A DNA stretch of 7,290 bases from Patescibacteria group bacterium (GCA_007136035.1 SLHS01000013.1:1-7290); one strand, 5' to 3'. Positions 1-6,326 are shown, numbered from the stretch's first letter. Notes: generated by a model from the sequence alone, not told the origin. Made by a program: numbers and translations.

Positions 1-495
1 CCTATTTTTATGTTTAACTAAATATTCTAAAAGACAAAACTCCTTTTTTCTTAAATGTATTTCATTTTTATTATTCAAAACTCTTTTGGCTCTGGTATCA
101 ATCTGCAAACTTTTTGTTCCTAAAACATGCTTACCACAACTTCTTGGCCTTTTTGTAATGTTTTCAATCCTCAATATTATTTCTTGAGAAGGAAAAGGAT
201 AGTCCAAAATATCATCAAAGCCACTTTTTAAAAAGGCCAACTTTTTTTTCCAATTGTTTGTTGTGTTCAAACCTATGATACAAAGTTTTGAATTTTCGTT
301 TCTCATTTTTTCTAATTTTCTATCATTTATGTCAAAGTTAATATTAATAATTAGAACACTGATATTTTTTACATAACAATTAGTTTTTAAAAAATCTCCA
401 AAACTTTTTCTTTGAGTTATGTATCCGTAGTTATTCAAAGAAGCCTCTAGGGCCTCTGAGATTAAATTAGAATCTTCTATAAGTATTATTTGCAT
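1..495 (-). CDS. Atypical OmpR/PhoB-family response regulator, N-terminal part (cut by window edge)
   Basis: The minus strand is open from an ATG at 495 to the window edge, giving 165 codons with no stop. Residues 1-115 look like a receiver domain. They have the IIL-IEDS strand with an acidic pair (E7, D8), a hydrophobic third strand (SVLIINI, 46-52), the SGFDDILDYPF segment (91-101) that matches the usual GADDYLTKPF, and a final amphipathic helix. From about residue 128 the winged-helix DNA-binding domain begins, ending in RKKEFCLLEYLVKHKNR, a very typical PhoB-type stretch. The rest of the domain lies beyond the window. The three residues needed for phosphorylation switching are changed: the phospho-acceptor Asp is N51, the conserved Thr/Ser is N77 and the conserved Lys is Y99. 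The protein is therefore probably a phosphorylation-independent DNA-binding regulator; this is inference. No Shine-Dalgarno precedes the ATG, and no histidine kinase is visible in the window. The family call is strong; targets are unknown. Confidence 0.88.
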   Translation of the reverse strand, partial: MQIILIEDSNLISEALEASLNNYGYITQRKSFGDFLKTNCYVKNISVLIININFDINDRKLEKMRNENSKLCIIGLNTTNNWKKKLAFLKSGFDDILDYPFPSQEIILRIENITKRPRSCGKHVLGTKSLQIDTRAKRVLNNKNEIHLRKKEFCLLEYLVKHKNR

Positions 496-536
496 GTTTT
501 TATGCTTAAAATTTATTTATGGTTTAATATATATAC

Positions 537-568
537 TTGCTATCTAACCCTAAAGACTTATATATTAT
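537..568 (+). promoter_or_regulatory. Predicted promoter of the small membrane protein gene, giving a leaderless mRNA
   Basis: A TTGCTA -35-like box (537-542) lies 18 bp from TATATT (561-566), which overlaps TATTAT (563-568). The ATG at 575 sits six bases after TATTAT, where transcription would be expected to begin, so the transcript would have essentially no 5' leader. The region is AT-rich, so chance matches are easy. The same TATTAT-N6-ATG layout at 5598-5612 supports the call. Confidence 0.45.
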
Positions 569-574
569 TAACTA

Positions 575-949
575 ATGAAGTATATTTTTTTACAAACTTT
601 TGTTTCATTTTTAGGTGCTATGTTTTTGTTATTTTTGTTTCAACAAGAGCATTTCTTACCTTTTGATGAATCAAAGAAAATAGAGGTATATAATATTTTT
701 GCTGTTTTATTTTTTCTTTTCTTAATATCGCAGGGGCTTGTTTCAATTTTTTTATATCTTTTTCAAAAGTTTTTAACTTGTGGTATCAAGGAATTCCCTT
801 CTTACAACTATTCTTTGAAATGGGGCATCATAATTTCTATTTTGTTAATATTTGTCATTCTATTAAATATATACAACATTATGACTATAACTTGGGGTTT
901 GTTAGCAATGGCTTTGATAATATTTTTATTGATTTTGATTAAATTTTAG
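575..949 (+). CDS. Small four-helix integral membrane protein, function unknown
   Basis: This 124-residue protein is almost entirely hydrophobic. Likely transmembrane segments are at about residues 5-22, 38-64 (long, possibly one helix plus an amphipathic extension), 82-100 and 103-122. A short polar loop (about 23-37, containing DESKK) and a second one (about 65-80, containing CGIKEFPSYNYS) separate them. I see no catalytic motif, no Cys pair and no recognised family signature. The start is supported by a promoter-like element placed so that the ATG would be the first codon of the mRNA, and there is no Shine-Dalgarno. It is transcribed away from the response regulator at 1-495 and in the same direction as the next two genes, 42 nt upstream of the ATG at 992, so it may belong to their operon. 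Its function cannot be inferred from sequence. Confidence 0.72.
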   Translation: MKYIFLQTFVSFLGAMFLLFLFQQEHFLPFDESKKIEVYNIFAVLFFLFLISQGLVSIFLYLFQKFLTCGIKEFPSYNYSLKWGIIISILLIFVILLNIYNIMTITWGLLAMALIIFLLILIKF

Positions 950-963
950 ATTTGAGTTATCAT
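935..963 (+). promoter_or_regulatory. Weak candidate promoter for the 992-3064 gene pair
   Basis: TTGATT (935-940), a 17-bp spacer and TATCAT (958-963, five of six consensus bases) would start transcription about 20 nt before the ATG at 992. The -35 box lies within the end of the upstream gene. In such AT-rich DNA this may be chance, and read-through from the upstream gene is the alternative. Confidence 0.25.
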
Positions 964-991
964 TTGTAAATAAATTTTGACTTTCATCCTT

Positions 992-1675
992 ATGCCCAAA
1001 AAGAAATCTAAGGTAAGTAAGGAAATAACAGATTTGGGGAAAATTCTTTCAGGAGAAATGGCTTTGAAAGAAAAAGAAGAAGAAATTCTTAAGTTAAAAA
1101 AGAAGGCTATTGAAAAACAAAAGAAGAAGATAAGGGAGGGGTTAAAGAGTGGTGATGTTAAAGTTAAAGATTTGAAAAAAAACAAAAAAGTTGTTCAAAA
1201 AATAAAACTGTTTGAATGGGAATCTCCTATTAGAGTCCCCTTTGCTTTTGAAATGAGGAGTTTTTTAATTATTGTTGCTCTTTGTCTTTTTTTTATTCTT
1301 TTCTTGGCTATTTTAGGGCATTATTTACTTATGTTTGCGATTATAGCTTTGCTTTTTTTGATATATGTTTCTGGTACTACAAAGCCTGTTGATGTAAAAC
1401 ACCAAATTACTGCTCGTGGTATTGAAAGTTTAGATGTTTTATACGAGTGGTATATGTTAGACAATTTTTATTTTACAGAGAAAAAAAATCATAACATTTT
1501 AATTCTCGAAACGAACTTAAGATTTCCTAGCCAGCTTTTTATCTTAATAGATAAGAAGGACAGGGAAACAATATTTTTGCTTTTACAAGACCAACTTTTG
1601 TACAAAGATATTAAAAAACAAAACTCTTGGGAAAAAATGAATTATGGGGAATATATTCCTTTGGAAAAACTTTAA
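992..1675 (+). CDS. Lys-rich membrane-hairpin protein with a possible PH-like C-terminal domain, function unknown
   Basis: I place the start at the ATG at 992 (MPKKKSK, 227 aa). An in-frame TTG at 977 would add five residues but is a poorer codon, and neither has a Shine-Dalgarno. Residues 1-70 are very rich in Lys and Glu and probably form a charged helix or coiled coil. A membrane hairpin follows (about 91-108 and 111-127). After it come KPVDVKHQIT-type beta-rich segments to about residue 200, including LYEWYMLDNFYF and LRFPSQLFILID, then a charged tail. Small Patescibacteria proteins with two membrane helices followed by a PH-like beta domain have this layout, and I think it belongs to that loose group. 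That is recall-based, not searched. The stop lies 3 nt before the ATG of the dehydrogenase gene, so the two are probably co-transcribed and translationally coupled. A role near the inner face of the membrane is a guess. Confidence 0.75.
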   Translation: MPKKKSKVSKEITDLGKILSGEMALKEKEEEILKLKKKAIEKQKKKIREGLKSGDVKVKDLKKNKKVVQKIKLFEWESPIRVPFAFEMRSFLIIVALCLFFILFLAILGHYLLMFAIIALLFLIYVSGTTKPVDVKHQITARGIESLDVLYEWYMLDNFYFTEKKNHNILILETNLRFPSQLFILIDKKDRETIFLLLQDQLLYKDIKKQNSWEKMNYGEYIPLEKL

Positions 1676-1678
1676 ATT

Positions 1679-3064
1679 ATGCGAAAGAAAAAAATTGCAA
1701 TTGTAGGTATAGGTTATGTGGGTCTTTCGTTTGCTGCTGTTTTGTCAAATTGTGGATACAAGGTTTATGCTTTTGATGTTGATGAAAAAAAAGTAGAGCT
1801 GCTTAATCAGGGCAAGGCGTTTTTTTCTGAAAAGGGTCTAGATGGGTTGATATCCTCTGGTGTTAAGAGGGGAAATTTAATTGGTAGTACAGAATTTGAT
1901 AAATTTTTACCAAAAGCAGACATTATTTTTTCTTGTGTAGGAACCCCTGATCTTCCTGATGGGAGCTCAAACTTAACATTTATATTTGATGTTGCGAGGA
2001 TAGTTGCGGAATTTGCAAAAGATGGTGTTGTTTATGTTCAAAAAAGTACGGTACCCGTAGGTACAGGTAGGGAGGTTATGAAAGTTGTTAATCAGGAAAA
2101 TCCAAAATTAAAATTTTCATATGTTTCAAACCCAGAATTTCTTTCAGAAGGTTCTGCTGTTTATGATACTTTTATGATGGATAGGGTTGTGCTTGGTAGT
2201 GATGACAAAAAAGCAATAGATTATGTTTTAGGTCTTTACAAAAGCATTCAGGATTGTTCTTCTATTGTAAAATTAAAAGATGTGTCTGATTTTGCCCATA
2301 TTTATAGGGCAAAGCAAAATGGGCATCAGGAAGAATTTAAAGAGGTTAAGACTAGTCTGGAAAGTGCAGAATTAATAAAGGTGACGAGCAATGCTCTTCT
2401 TTCGTTGAAAATTTCTTTTGCAAATTCAATTGCTCTTCTTTGTGATGAAGTGGGTGCAGACATTAATGAAGTTATGGATGGTGTGGGGATGGATAAGAGA
2501 ATAGGGAGATCTTTTCTTTATGCAGGTAGAGGATATGGAGGAGGTTGTTTTCCAAAGGATGTGAGTGGCTTAATTTCTGTTGCAAAAAAGCATAAAGTTG
2601 ATTTACCAATAATGGAAGCATCTGTTTGCGTTAATGAACAAATGCCTGAAATTATTGTTGAAAAAACTAAATCAAAGTTAGGTGATTTAGAAGGCAAAAA
2701 AGTTGCTTTGCTAGGCCTTTCCTTTAAGCCAGGAACCAGTGATGTAAGAAAATCTCCAGCGATTAAACTAGCAAGGCTTTTCATAAACGAAGGTTGTTTT
2801 GTTTGTACTTATGACCCGAAGGCAATGCAGGAGGCAAAGCAGAGTTTAGGAGATGATGTTGTGTTTGTAGATTCTACAGAAAAAGCTCTTTCAGGTTCTG
2901 ATTTTGTTTGTATTGCAACTGAATGGCCAGAATTCACAGAGTTTGATTTTGTAAAAGTGAAAAATAAAATGGTAGGTAGTTTAATAGTTGATTGTCAAAA
3001 TAGATTGGACAAAGAAAAATTGAAAAAGGAAGGTTTTGAATATATAGGTGTTGGAAGGAGTTGA
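1679..3064 (+). CDS. ugd: UDP-glucose/GDP-mannose dehydrogenase family enzyme, probably UDP-glucose 6-dehydrogenase
   Basis: Enzymes of this family oxidise a nucleotide sugar twice with NAD+ to a uronic acid, typically UDP-glucose to UDP-glucuronate, for surface polysaccharides. The 461-residue protein opens with a Rossmann fold (GIGYVG, 10-15, followed by an acidic strand end, AFDVDEKK). It has KSTVPVGT (T124), the substrate-binding SNPEFLSEGSA stretch, SAELIKVTSNA (K234, N238) and GRGYGGGCFPKD with the catalytic Cys290 and D294. The C-terminal UDP-binding domain has LGLSFKPGTSDVRKSPA. The spacing N238-C290-D294 matches characterised UDP-glucose dehydrogenases. The stretch from T124 to K234 is about 24 residues longer than in the Streptococcus pyogenes enzyme as I recall it; the extra part is around DFAHIYRAKQNGHQEEF. 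Substrate is not fixed by sequence: UDP-ManNAc or GDP-mannose are alternatives. It follows the 992-1675 gene by 3 nt with no Shine-Dalgarno, so coupling is likely. It ends with UGA. Confidence 0.93.
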   Translation: MRKKKIAIVGIGYVGLSFAAVLSNCGYKVYAFDVDEKKVELLNQGKAFFSEKGLDGLISSGVKRGNLIGSTEFDKFLPKADIIFSCVGTPDLPDGSSNLTFIFDVARIVAEFAKDGVVYVQKSTVPVGTGREVMKVVNQENPKLKFSYVSNPEFLSEGSAVYDTFMMDRVVLGSDDKKAIDYVLGLYKSIQDCSSIVKLKDVSDFAHIYRAKQNGHQEEFKEVKTSLESAELIKVTSNALLSLKISFANSIALLCDEVGADINEVMDGVGMDKRIGRSFLYAGRGYGGGCFPKDVSGLISVAKKHKVDLPIMEASVCVNEQMPEIIVEKTKSKLGDLEGKKVALLGLSFKPGTSDVRKSPAIKLARLFINEGCFVCTYDPKAMQEAKQSLGDDVVFVDSTEKALSGSDFVCIATEWPEFTEFDFVKVKNKMVGSLIVDCQNRLDKEKLKKEGFEYIGVGRS

Positions 3065-3073
3065 TTTTACCTC

Positions 3074-3102
3074 TTGTTTTTAATTAAAAACGCTATTATA
3101 CT
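3074..3102 (+). promoter_or_regulatory. Predicted promoter upstream of the FISUMP gene
   Basis: TTGTTT (3074-3079), a 17-bp spacer and TATACT (3097-3102) form a good sigma-70-type pair. Transcription would begin near 3109-3110, exactly at the ATG of a short reading frame and about 30 nt before the main ATG at 3141. A perfect palindrome fills most of the spacer. Confidence 0.5.
3076..3091. repeat. Perfect 16-bp palindrome inside the promoter, possible operator
   Basis: GTTTTTAATTAAAAAC reads identically on both strands. It overlaps the -35 box at 3074-3079 and occupies most of the spacer before TATACT. A dimeric repressor bound here would block RNA polymerase. It is all A/T except the end bases and has no loop, so it is not an intrinsic terminator of the dehydrogenase gene. 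Chance occurrence in AT-rich DNA is possible. Confidence 0.35.
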
Positions 3103-3109
3103 TTCAGCA

Positions 3110-3139
3110 ATGAGGTTATTTATTTGCGTAGGTTTGTAG
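3110..3139 (+). CDS. Possible 9-codon leaderless upstream mini-ORF
   Basis: ATG at 3110 opens a frame MRLFICVGL that stops with TAG at 3137-3139, leaving one base before the main ATG at 3141. Its start coincides with the predicted transcription start of the promoter at 3074-3102. If real, ribosomes would load on this leaderless start and re-initiate at 3141 by termination-reinitiation coupling. Against this, a weak AGGT (3130-3133) lies 7 nt before the main ATG and could serve as a poor Shine-Dalgarno by itself. The frame is too short to prove from sequence. Confidence 0.25.
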   Translation: MRLFICVGL

Positions 3140-3140
3140 C

Positions 3141-4856
3141 ATGAAAAACTGGAAAATGTTTTTTGTATTTGTGGTGTTGTTTTTTTTGGTGTCTACACCT
3201 TTTTTGGCCTTTCAGACAGGAGCATCTTCTTTTGCTCAGAGTTATGTTTTTTTTGAAAGGATGAATACTGGTGTTGCTACGGGGATGATAGCTATGTTTA
3301 CTCCTACAAGCACTTTTGATGATTCAGAAGAAGAAAGGGTTTTTAGAATATATTTTCCCCCAGGTGATGTTGGTAGTGATAGATGGTGTTTAGAAGATAA
3401 TGAGGGCTTGACAGTTTCAGGAGTGGGAGTGTTGGAATCTCCTGTTGATTTTGGTGATTGGTCAATAGATGAAGTTTTGCCAGGGGGTGAAAATTTAGAA
3501 GCTACTTGTTATCAGGGAGAAGTTGGGGGTATGGACTATATAGAGATAACAGGTGTTGGAGATTTGATTGCAGGAACAAGCTATGGCTTTGAAATAGGTG
3601 AGGATCAAAGTGTTTTCAAAACAGGTTGGAATTCTGTCGGAAATCTTCTTTCTTTTCAAATTATTGAGGGAGCGAGCGCAGTTTCTGTTAGTTTTGAAAT
3701 AAATTTACTTTCAGATGACCAAGTTTTTGTGGAAGCATATGTTTCTGAAGCAAGTACTATAACTTGTAATGTAGGGGCAAATGTCAATTTAGGTACTTTG
3801 TTTTTAGGCGGGGCATATGTGACAGGAAACCATGGACTTAGCAGCCATTCTTATAGCTCTGGTTTTTATTGGGCTGTTTATGGAGAAGGAAACGGAACTA
3901 CGCCTGGGCTAGTACATCACACTCAGAGTAGTGCAGTTTTATCTTCTTTGGGTGACGGTGAAAGGGTCTCTTTGATAGAAGGAGAGGGTTTTGGTTTAGT
4001 TGTTTCAGCGAGTAATTTGGGTAATATACAAGCAAATTATGAATATGACACACCAGGAGTTTTTGGGTCAATTCATAGAGATGCAAGGTTACTTCTTGAA
4101 AGTGAAGAGGATGGGGAGGGAGCATATACAATAACTTTGGGAACGCGGGCTGGTATTGGTGCTACTCCAGGAACTTATCAAGAAGTTCTAACCTATATTT
4201 GTGGAGGCTACATTGGTGATGTTGCACCAGAAATCCCAGTTAATGCTTGCAATGACGAGACAACAGCTCAGTTGCATGGAGAAACTTATGATATTGTAGC
4301 GATAGGAGATCAATGTTGGATGGCTGAAAATCTTAATTATGATGATGGTTGTGGAACTGAGACTTGGATAGATAATACTGATGTAGGTTGGTGTGGTTGC
4401 TATCAGGATAATTCTGATAATTGTGAGACATATGGTCTTTTGTATCAATGGAGTGCAGCTATGAATGGTAGTACAACAGAAGGTGATCAAGGGATTTGTC
4501 CTGAAGGATGGCATTTGCCTACAGATGATGATTGGAAACAGTTAGAAATGGAATTAGGTATGACTGCTCCAGATGCAAATGCTAGTGGTTGGCGCAATAG
4601 TGGAGATGTTGGGGAACAATTAAAAACATCGTCTTGGGGAGGCAATAATAGTTCAGGGTTTACAGCTTTACCAGGAGGTAATAGGATAGAAAGTGGTGAT
4701 TTTTCAGGTTTTGCTGTGGGAGCTAATTTTTGGACGTCTTCTTCTGATGGGATTGAGACTTGGGGCCGTCCGTTGGGTTCTGCTCAGTCAGGGGTTGCTC
4801 GCGATTTAGCTGATCAAGCAGCAGGTTATTCTGTTAGATGCGTTAAAAACGAATAA
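3141..4856 (+). CDS. Secreted protein with C-terminal FISUMP (Fibrobacter succinogenes major paralogous) domain
   Basis: This 571-aa protein has a classic export signal: K2 and K5, then a hydrophobic run at about 7-24, with a possible signal-peptidase site after SFA (residue 32). Residues about 33-365 are Gly/Ser-rich and beta-strand-like, with MNTGVATGMIAMFTPTS followed by a VFRIYFPPGD strand, as I recall in secreted Patescibacteria proteins. From about residue 368 to the end is a FISUMP domain (TIGR02145/PF09603). Its hallmarks are GETYDIVAIGDQCWMAENLN (W393-L398), ETYGLLYQWSAAM, GICPEGWHLPTDDDW (451-465), SGFTALPGGNR, FWTSSS and a final YSVRCVKNE. Many Cys residues (DDGCG, WCGCY, DNCE, GICPE, VRCV) suggest disulfides outside the cytoplasm. 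There is no C-terminal anchor, sortase motif or extra transmembrane helix, so attachment is unexplained. FISUMP function is not established. The coding strand looks richer in G than its neighbours. It is convergent with the glycosyltransferase gene. Confidence 0.9.
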   Translation: MKNWKMFFVFVVLFFLVSTPFLAFQTGASSFAQSYVFFERMNTGVATGMIAMFTPTSTFDDSEEERVFRIYFPPGDVGSDRWCLEDNEGLTVSGVGVLESPVDFGDWSIDEVLPGGENLEATCYQGEVGGMDYIEITGVGDLIAGTSYGFEIGEDQSVFKTGWNSVGNLLSFQIIEGASAVSVSFEINLLSDDQVFVEAYVSEASTITCNVGANVNLGTLFLGGAYVTGNHGLSSHSYSSGFYWAVYGEGNGTTPGLVHHTQSSAVLSSLGDGERVSLIEGEGFGLVVSASNLGNIQANYEYDTPGVFGSIHRDARLLLESEEDGEGAYTITLGTRAGIGATPGTYQEVLTYICGGYIGDVAPEIPVNACNDETTAQLHGETYDIVAIGDQCWMAENLNYDDGCGTETWIDNTDVGWCGCYQDNSDNCETYGLLYQWSAAMNGSTTEGDQGICPEGWHLPTDDDWKQLEMELGMTAPDANASGWRNSGDVGEQLKTSSWGGNNSSGFTALPGGNRIESGDFSGFAVGANFWTSSSDGIETWGRPLGSAQSGVARDLADQAAGYSVRCVKNE

Positions 4857-4860
4857 AATT

Positions 4861-5571
4861 TCACACCACAGGCAACTCATTTTTATAAGGCTTTTTTCTT
4901 GTGCTCATAGATATGAAATTCATTACATAAAGTACAAAATTTTTGCTTATTTTATATCTTCTTGAGGAAACTCCAACTTTTAGTTTTGTACAAGTTTTTA
5001 TTTTCCCCCAAATTTTTAATTCTTTACATATTTCCATATCTTCACCAAACTTCAGATTTTTACTAAATCCTCTTGTTTTATCATAAGAAGACTTTTTAAA
5101 AGCCATGTTGTTTCCAGATGGGCCAAAAGTTCCCCTTGAAAAAACTTTAGCGAAAAAAAGAAGAGGTTTGTAAAGAACTTTTCTTAAAATATTTTTCCAA
5201 AGGGGAGCGTCGTAAAAAAGAAACATACCTCCTAGGCAAACTAATTCTTCGTCTTTTTTGAAATGTTCCCAAACTCTTTCAAGATGATTGGTAGGGATTA
5301 TTGTATCTGCGTCTATATGTACAACTATTTCACCTTTTGCATGCTCTGTACCTGTTCTTCTAGCTGCTCCAACTCCTTGTATCTTTTCTGTTAAGACTTT
5401 TACGTTTTGTTTCTTTGCTATTTCTTTTGTTTGATCGGTAGAATTATTGTCAACAACAATTATTTCATAACGGAGTTTTGTCTTCTGTTTTTTTACGGAT
5501 GTTATACTTTTTTGAATAAACTTTTCTTCGTTGTATGCTGGTATAATTACAGATACATCTATTTTTTTCAT
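4861..5571 (-). CDS. Family 2 (GT-A fold) glycosyltransferase
   Basis: This enzyme should transfer a sugar from a nucleotide donor to an unknown acceptor, at or near the membrane. The 236-residue protein begins VSVIIPAYNEE (6-16), followed by EIIVVDNNSTDQT (36-48) for nucleotide binding, GVGAARRTG (66-74), and the metal-binding DxD motif at D87-A88-D89 in VVHIDADT. The acceptor half has GTFGPSGNNMAFKK (147-160) and FGEDMEICKEL (175-185), where E177/D178 is the expected catalytic-base position. Length is short for the family, and it has no obvious transmembrane helix; a basic, hydrophobic segment at about 125-146 may touch the membrane. It ends with UGA 4 nt from the end of the FISUMP gene and diverges from the methyltransferase gene across a 38-bp gap. 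It could act on surface polysaccharide or on the secreted neighbour, but the only evidence is proximity. It has no Shine-Dalgarno. Confidence 0.93.
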   Translation of the reverse strand: MKKIDVSVIIPAYNEEKFIQKSITSVKKQKTKLRYEIIVVDNNSTDQTKEIAKKQNVKVLTEKIQGVGAARRTGTEHAKGEIVVHIDADTIIPTNHLERVWEHFKKDEELVCLGGMFLFYDAPLWKNILRKVLYKPLLFFAKVFSRGTFGPSGNNMAFKKSSYDKTRGFSKNLKFGEDMEICKELKIWGKIKTCTKLKVGVSSRRYKISKNFVLYVMNFISMSTRKKPYKNELPVV

Positions 5572-5574
5572 AAT

Positions 5575-5603
5575 TTGTAAATGTTTTTAATTTTGCATAT
5601 TAT
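5575..5603 (+). promoter_or_regulatory. Predicted promoter of the RNA methyltransferase gene, leaderless
   Basis: TTGTAA (5575-5580), a 17-bp spacer and TATTAT (5598-5603) are well placed. Transcription would start about 5610, the A of the ATG. The layout TATTAT-N6-ATG is the same as at 563-577. Confidence 0.55.
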
Positions 5604-5629
5604 ACCAACATGAAAATTAAAAGATACAA
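5599..5629 (-). promoter_or_regulatory. Predicted divergent promoter of the glycosyltransferase gene, sharing its -10
   Basis: Read on the minus strand, a perfect TATAAT occupies 5604 down to 5599, overlapping the plus-strand TATTAT by five bases. A TTGTAT (5629 down to 5624) lies 19 bp upstream as a weak -35. Transcription would begin about 20 nt before the ATG at 5571, so this gene would have a short leader without Shine-Dalgarno. Confidence 0.45.
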
Positions 5630-6320
5630 CAAGAAAAATTCATATTCTTTCTGTTTTGGGGCCCAACCTGTAATGGACCTTTTGAAAAAAAAGAGGGAGA
5701 AGGTTTTGAGGGTTGTTTTTAAAGAGGCGGGTTTGAAAGAGAAAGATGTTAAAAAGGTTATGGGTTTTGTTAAAAAAAACGATATATATTTTGAGATTAA
5801 TGATAAATTGATTGAAAAGATAGCTTCAAAGGAGAACACCTATGTTGTTGGTGTTTTTGAAAAATATGAATGTGAACTAAACAAAGACAAGGGTCATGTT
5901 GTTTTAGTAAATCCTCGTAACCCTGGTAACCTTGGTACTGTTATGAGAAATATGGTGGGATTTGGTTTTGAAGATCTTGTTCTCATAAAACCTGCTGTTG
6001 ATGTTTTTCAACCTAGTGCTGTTCGTTCTGCAATGGGTTCTATGTTTTATGTAAATTTCAAATATTTTAACTCTTTTGAAGAATACAAGGAAGACTTTAA
6101 AAATCACAACATTTATTTATTTATGCTTGACGGAGAAAAGGAGATAGCGGATGTTAAATTTGAAAAACCATTTTCCCTTGTTTTTGGAAATGAGAGCAGG
6201 GGGCTTGCAAAAAAGTTCAAAAAACATGGTCAAACAATCTTCATACCTCATTCAGAGCATATAGATTCTTTAAATCTCTCAATGTCTGTTGGTATAGCTC
6301 TTTATGTGTCTTCTAAGTGA
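5610..6320 (+). CDS. TrmH/SpoU-family (SPOUT) RNA 2'-O-methyltransferase
   Basis: Enzymes of this family move a methyl group from S-adenosylmethionine to a ribose 2'-OH in rRNA or tRNA. The 236-residue protein has an N-terminal substrate-binding domain, beginning FGAQPVMDLLKKKREKVLRV (16-35), as in RlmB-like members. It then has the three SPOUT motifs: NPRNPGNLGTVMRN (101-114, with catalytic-type R113), LVFGNESRGL (190-199) and IPHSEHIDSLNLSMSVGIAL (212-231), which forms the trefoil knot that binds the cofactor. Length is typical of this family. The third motif has HSEHID where IPM-G-xx is more usual. The target nucleotide cannot be told from sequence: RlmB, TrmH and TsnR-like roles remain open. 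The start is supported by a well-spaced promoter that makes the ATG the first codon of the mRNA. It ends with UGA 24 nt before the tmRNA, which has its own promoter. Confidence 0.93.
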   Translation: MKIKRYNKKNSYSFCFGAQPVMDLLKKKREKVLRVVFKEAGLKEKDVKKVMGFVKKNDIYFEINDKLIEKIASKENTYVVGVFEKYECELNKDKGHVVLVNPRNPGNLGTVMRNMVGFGFEDLVLIKPAVDVFQPSAVRSAMGSMFYVNFKYFNSFEEYKEDFKNHNIYLFMLDGEKEIADVKFEKPFSLVFGNESRGLAKKFKKHGQTIFIPHSEHIDSLNLSMSVGIALYVSSK

Positions 6321-6326
6321 GTTTTG

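Noticed and set aside
977..991. TTG start for the membrane-hairpin protein
   Set aside because: An ATG five codons later gives a sensible Lys-rich N-terminus, and no Shine-Dalgarno favours the TTG.
2518..2784. Minus-strand open frame inside the dehydrogenase gene
   Set aside because: It is the shadow of the conserved catalytic and C-terminal region and has no promoter or family match.
3076..3091. Intrinsic terminator of the dehydrogenase gene
   Set aside because: The palindrome is A/T-only apart from its ends and has no loop or following T-tract, so a stable terminator hairpin is unlikely.
4188..4514. Minus-strand open frame of about 108 codons inside the FISUMP gene
   Set aside because: It is antisense to a strongly supported domain, and its product is a Thr/Ile-rich string without recognisable features.
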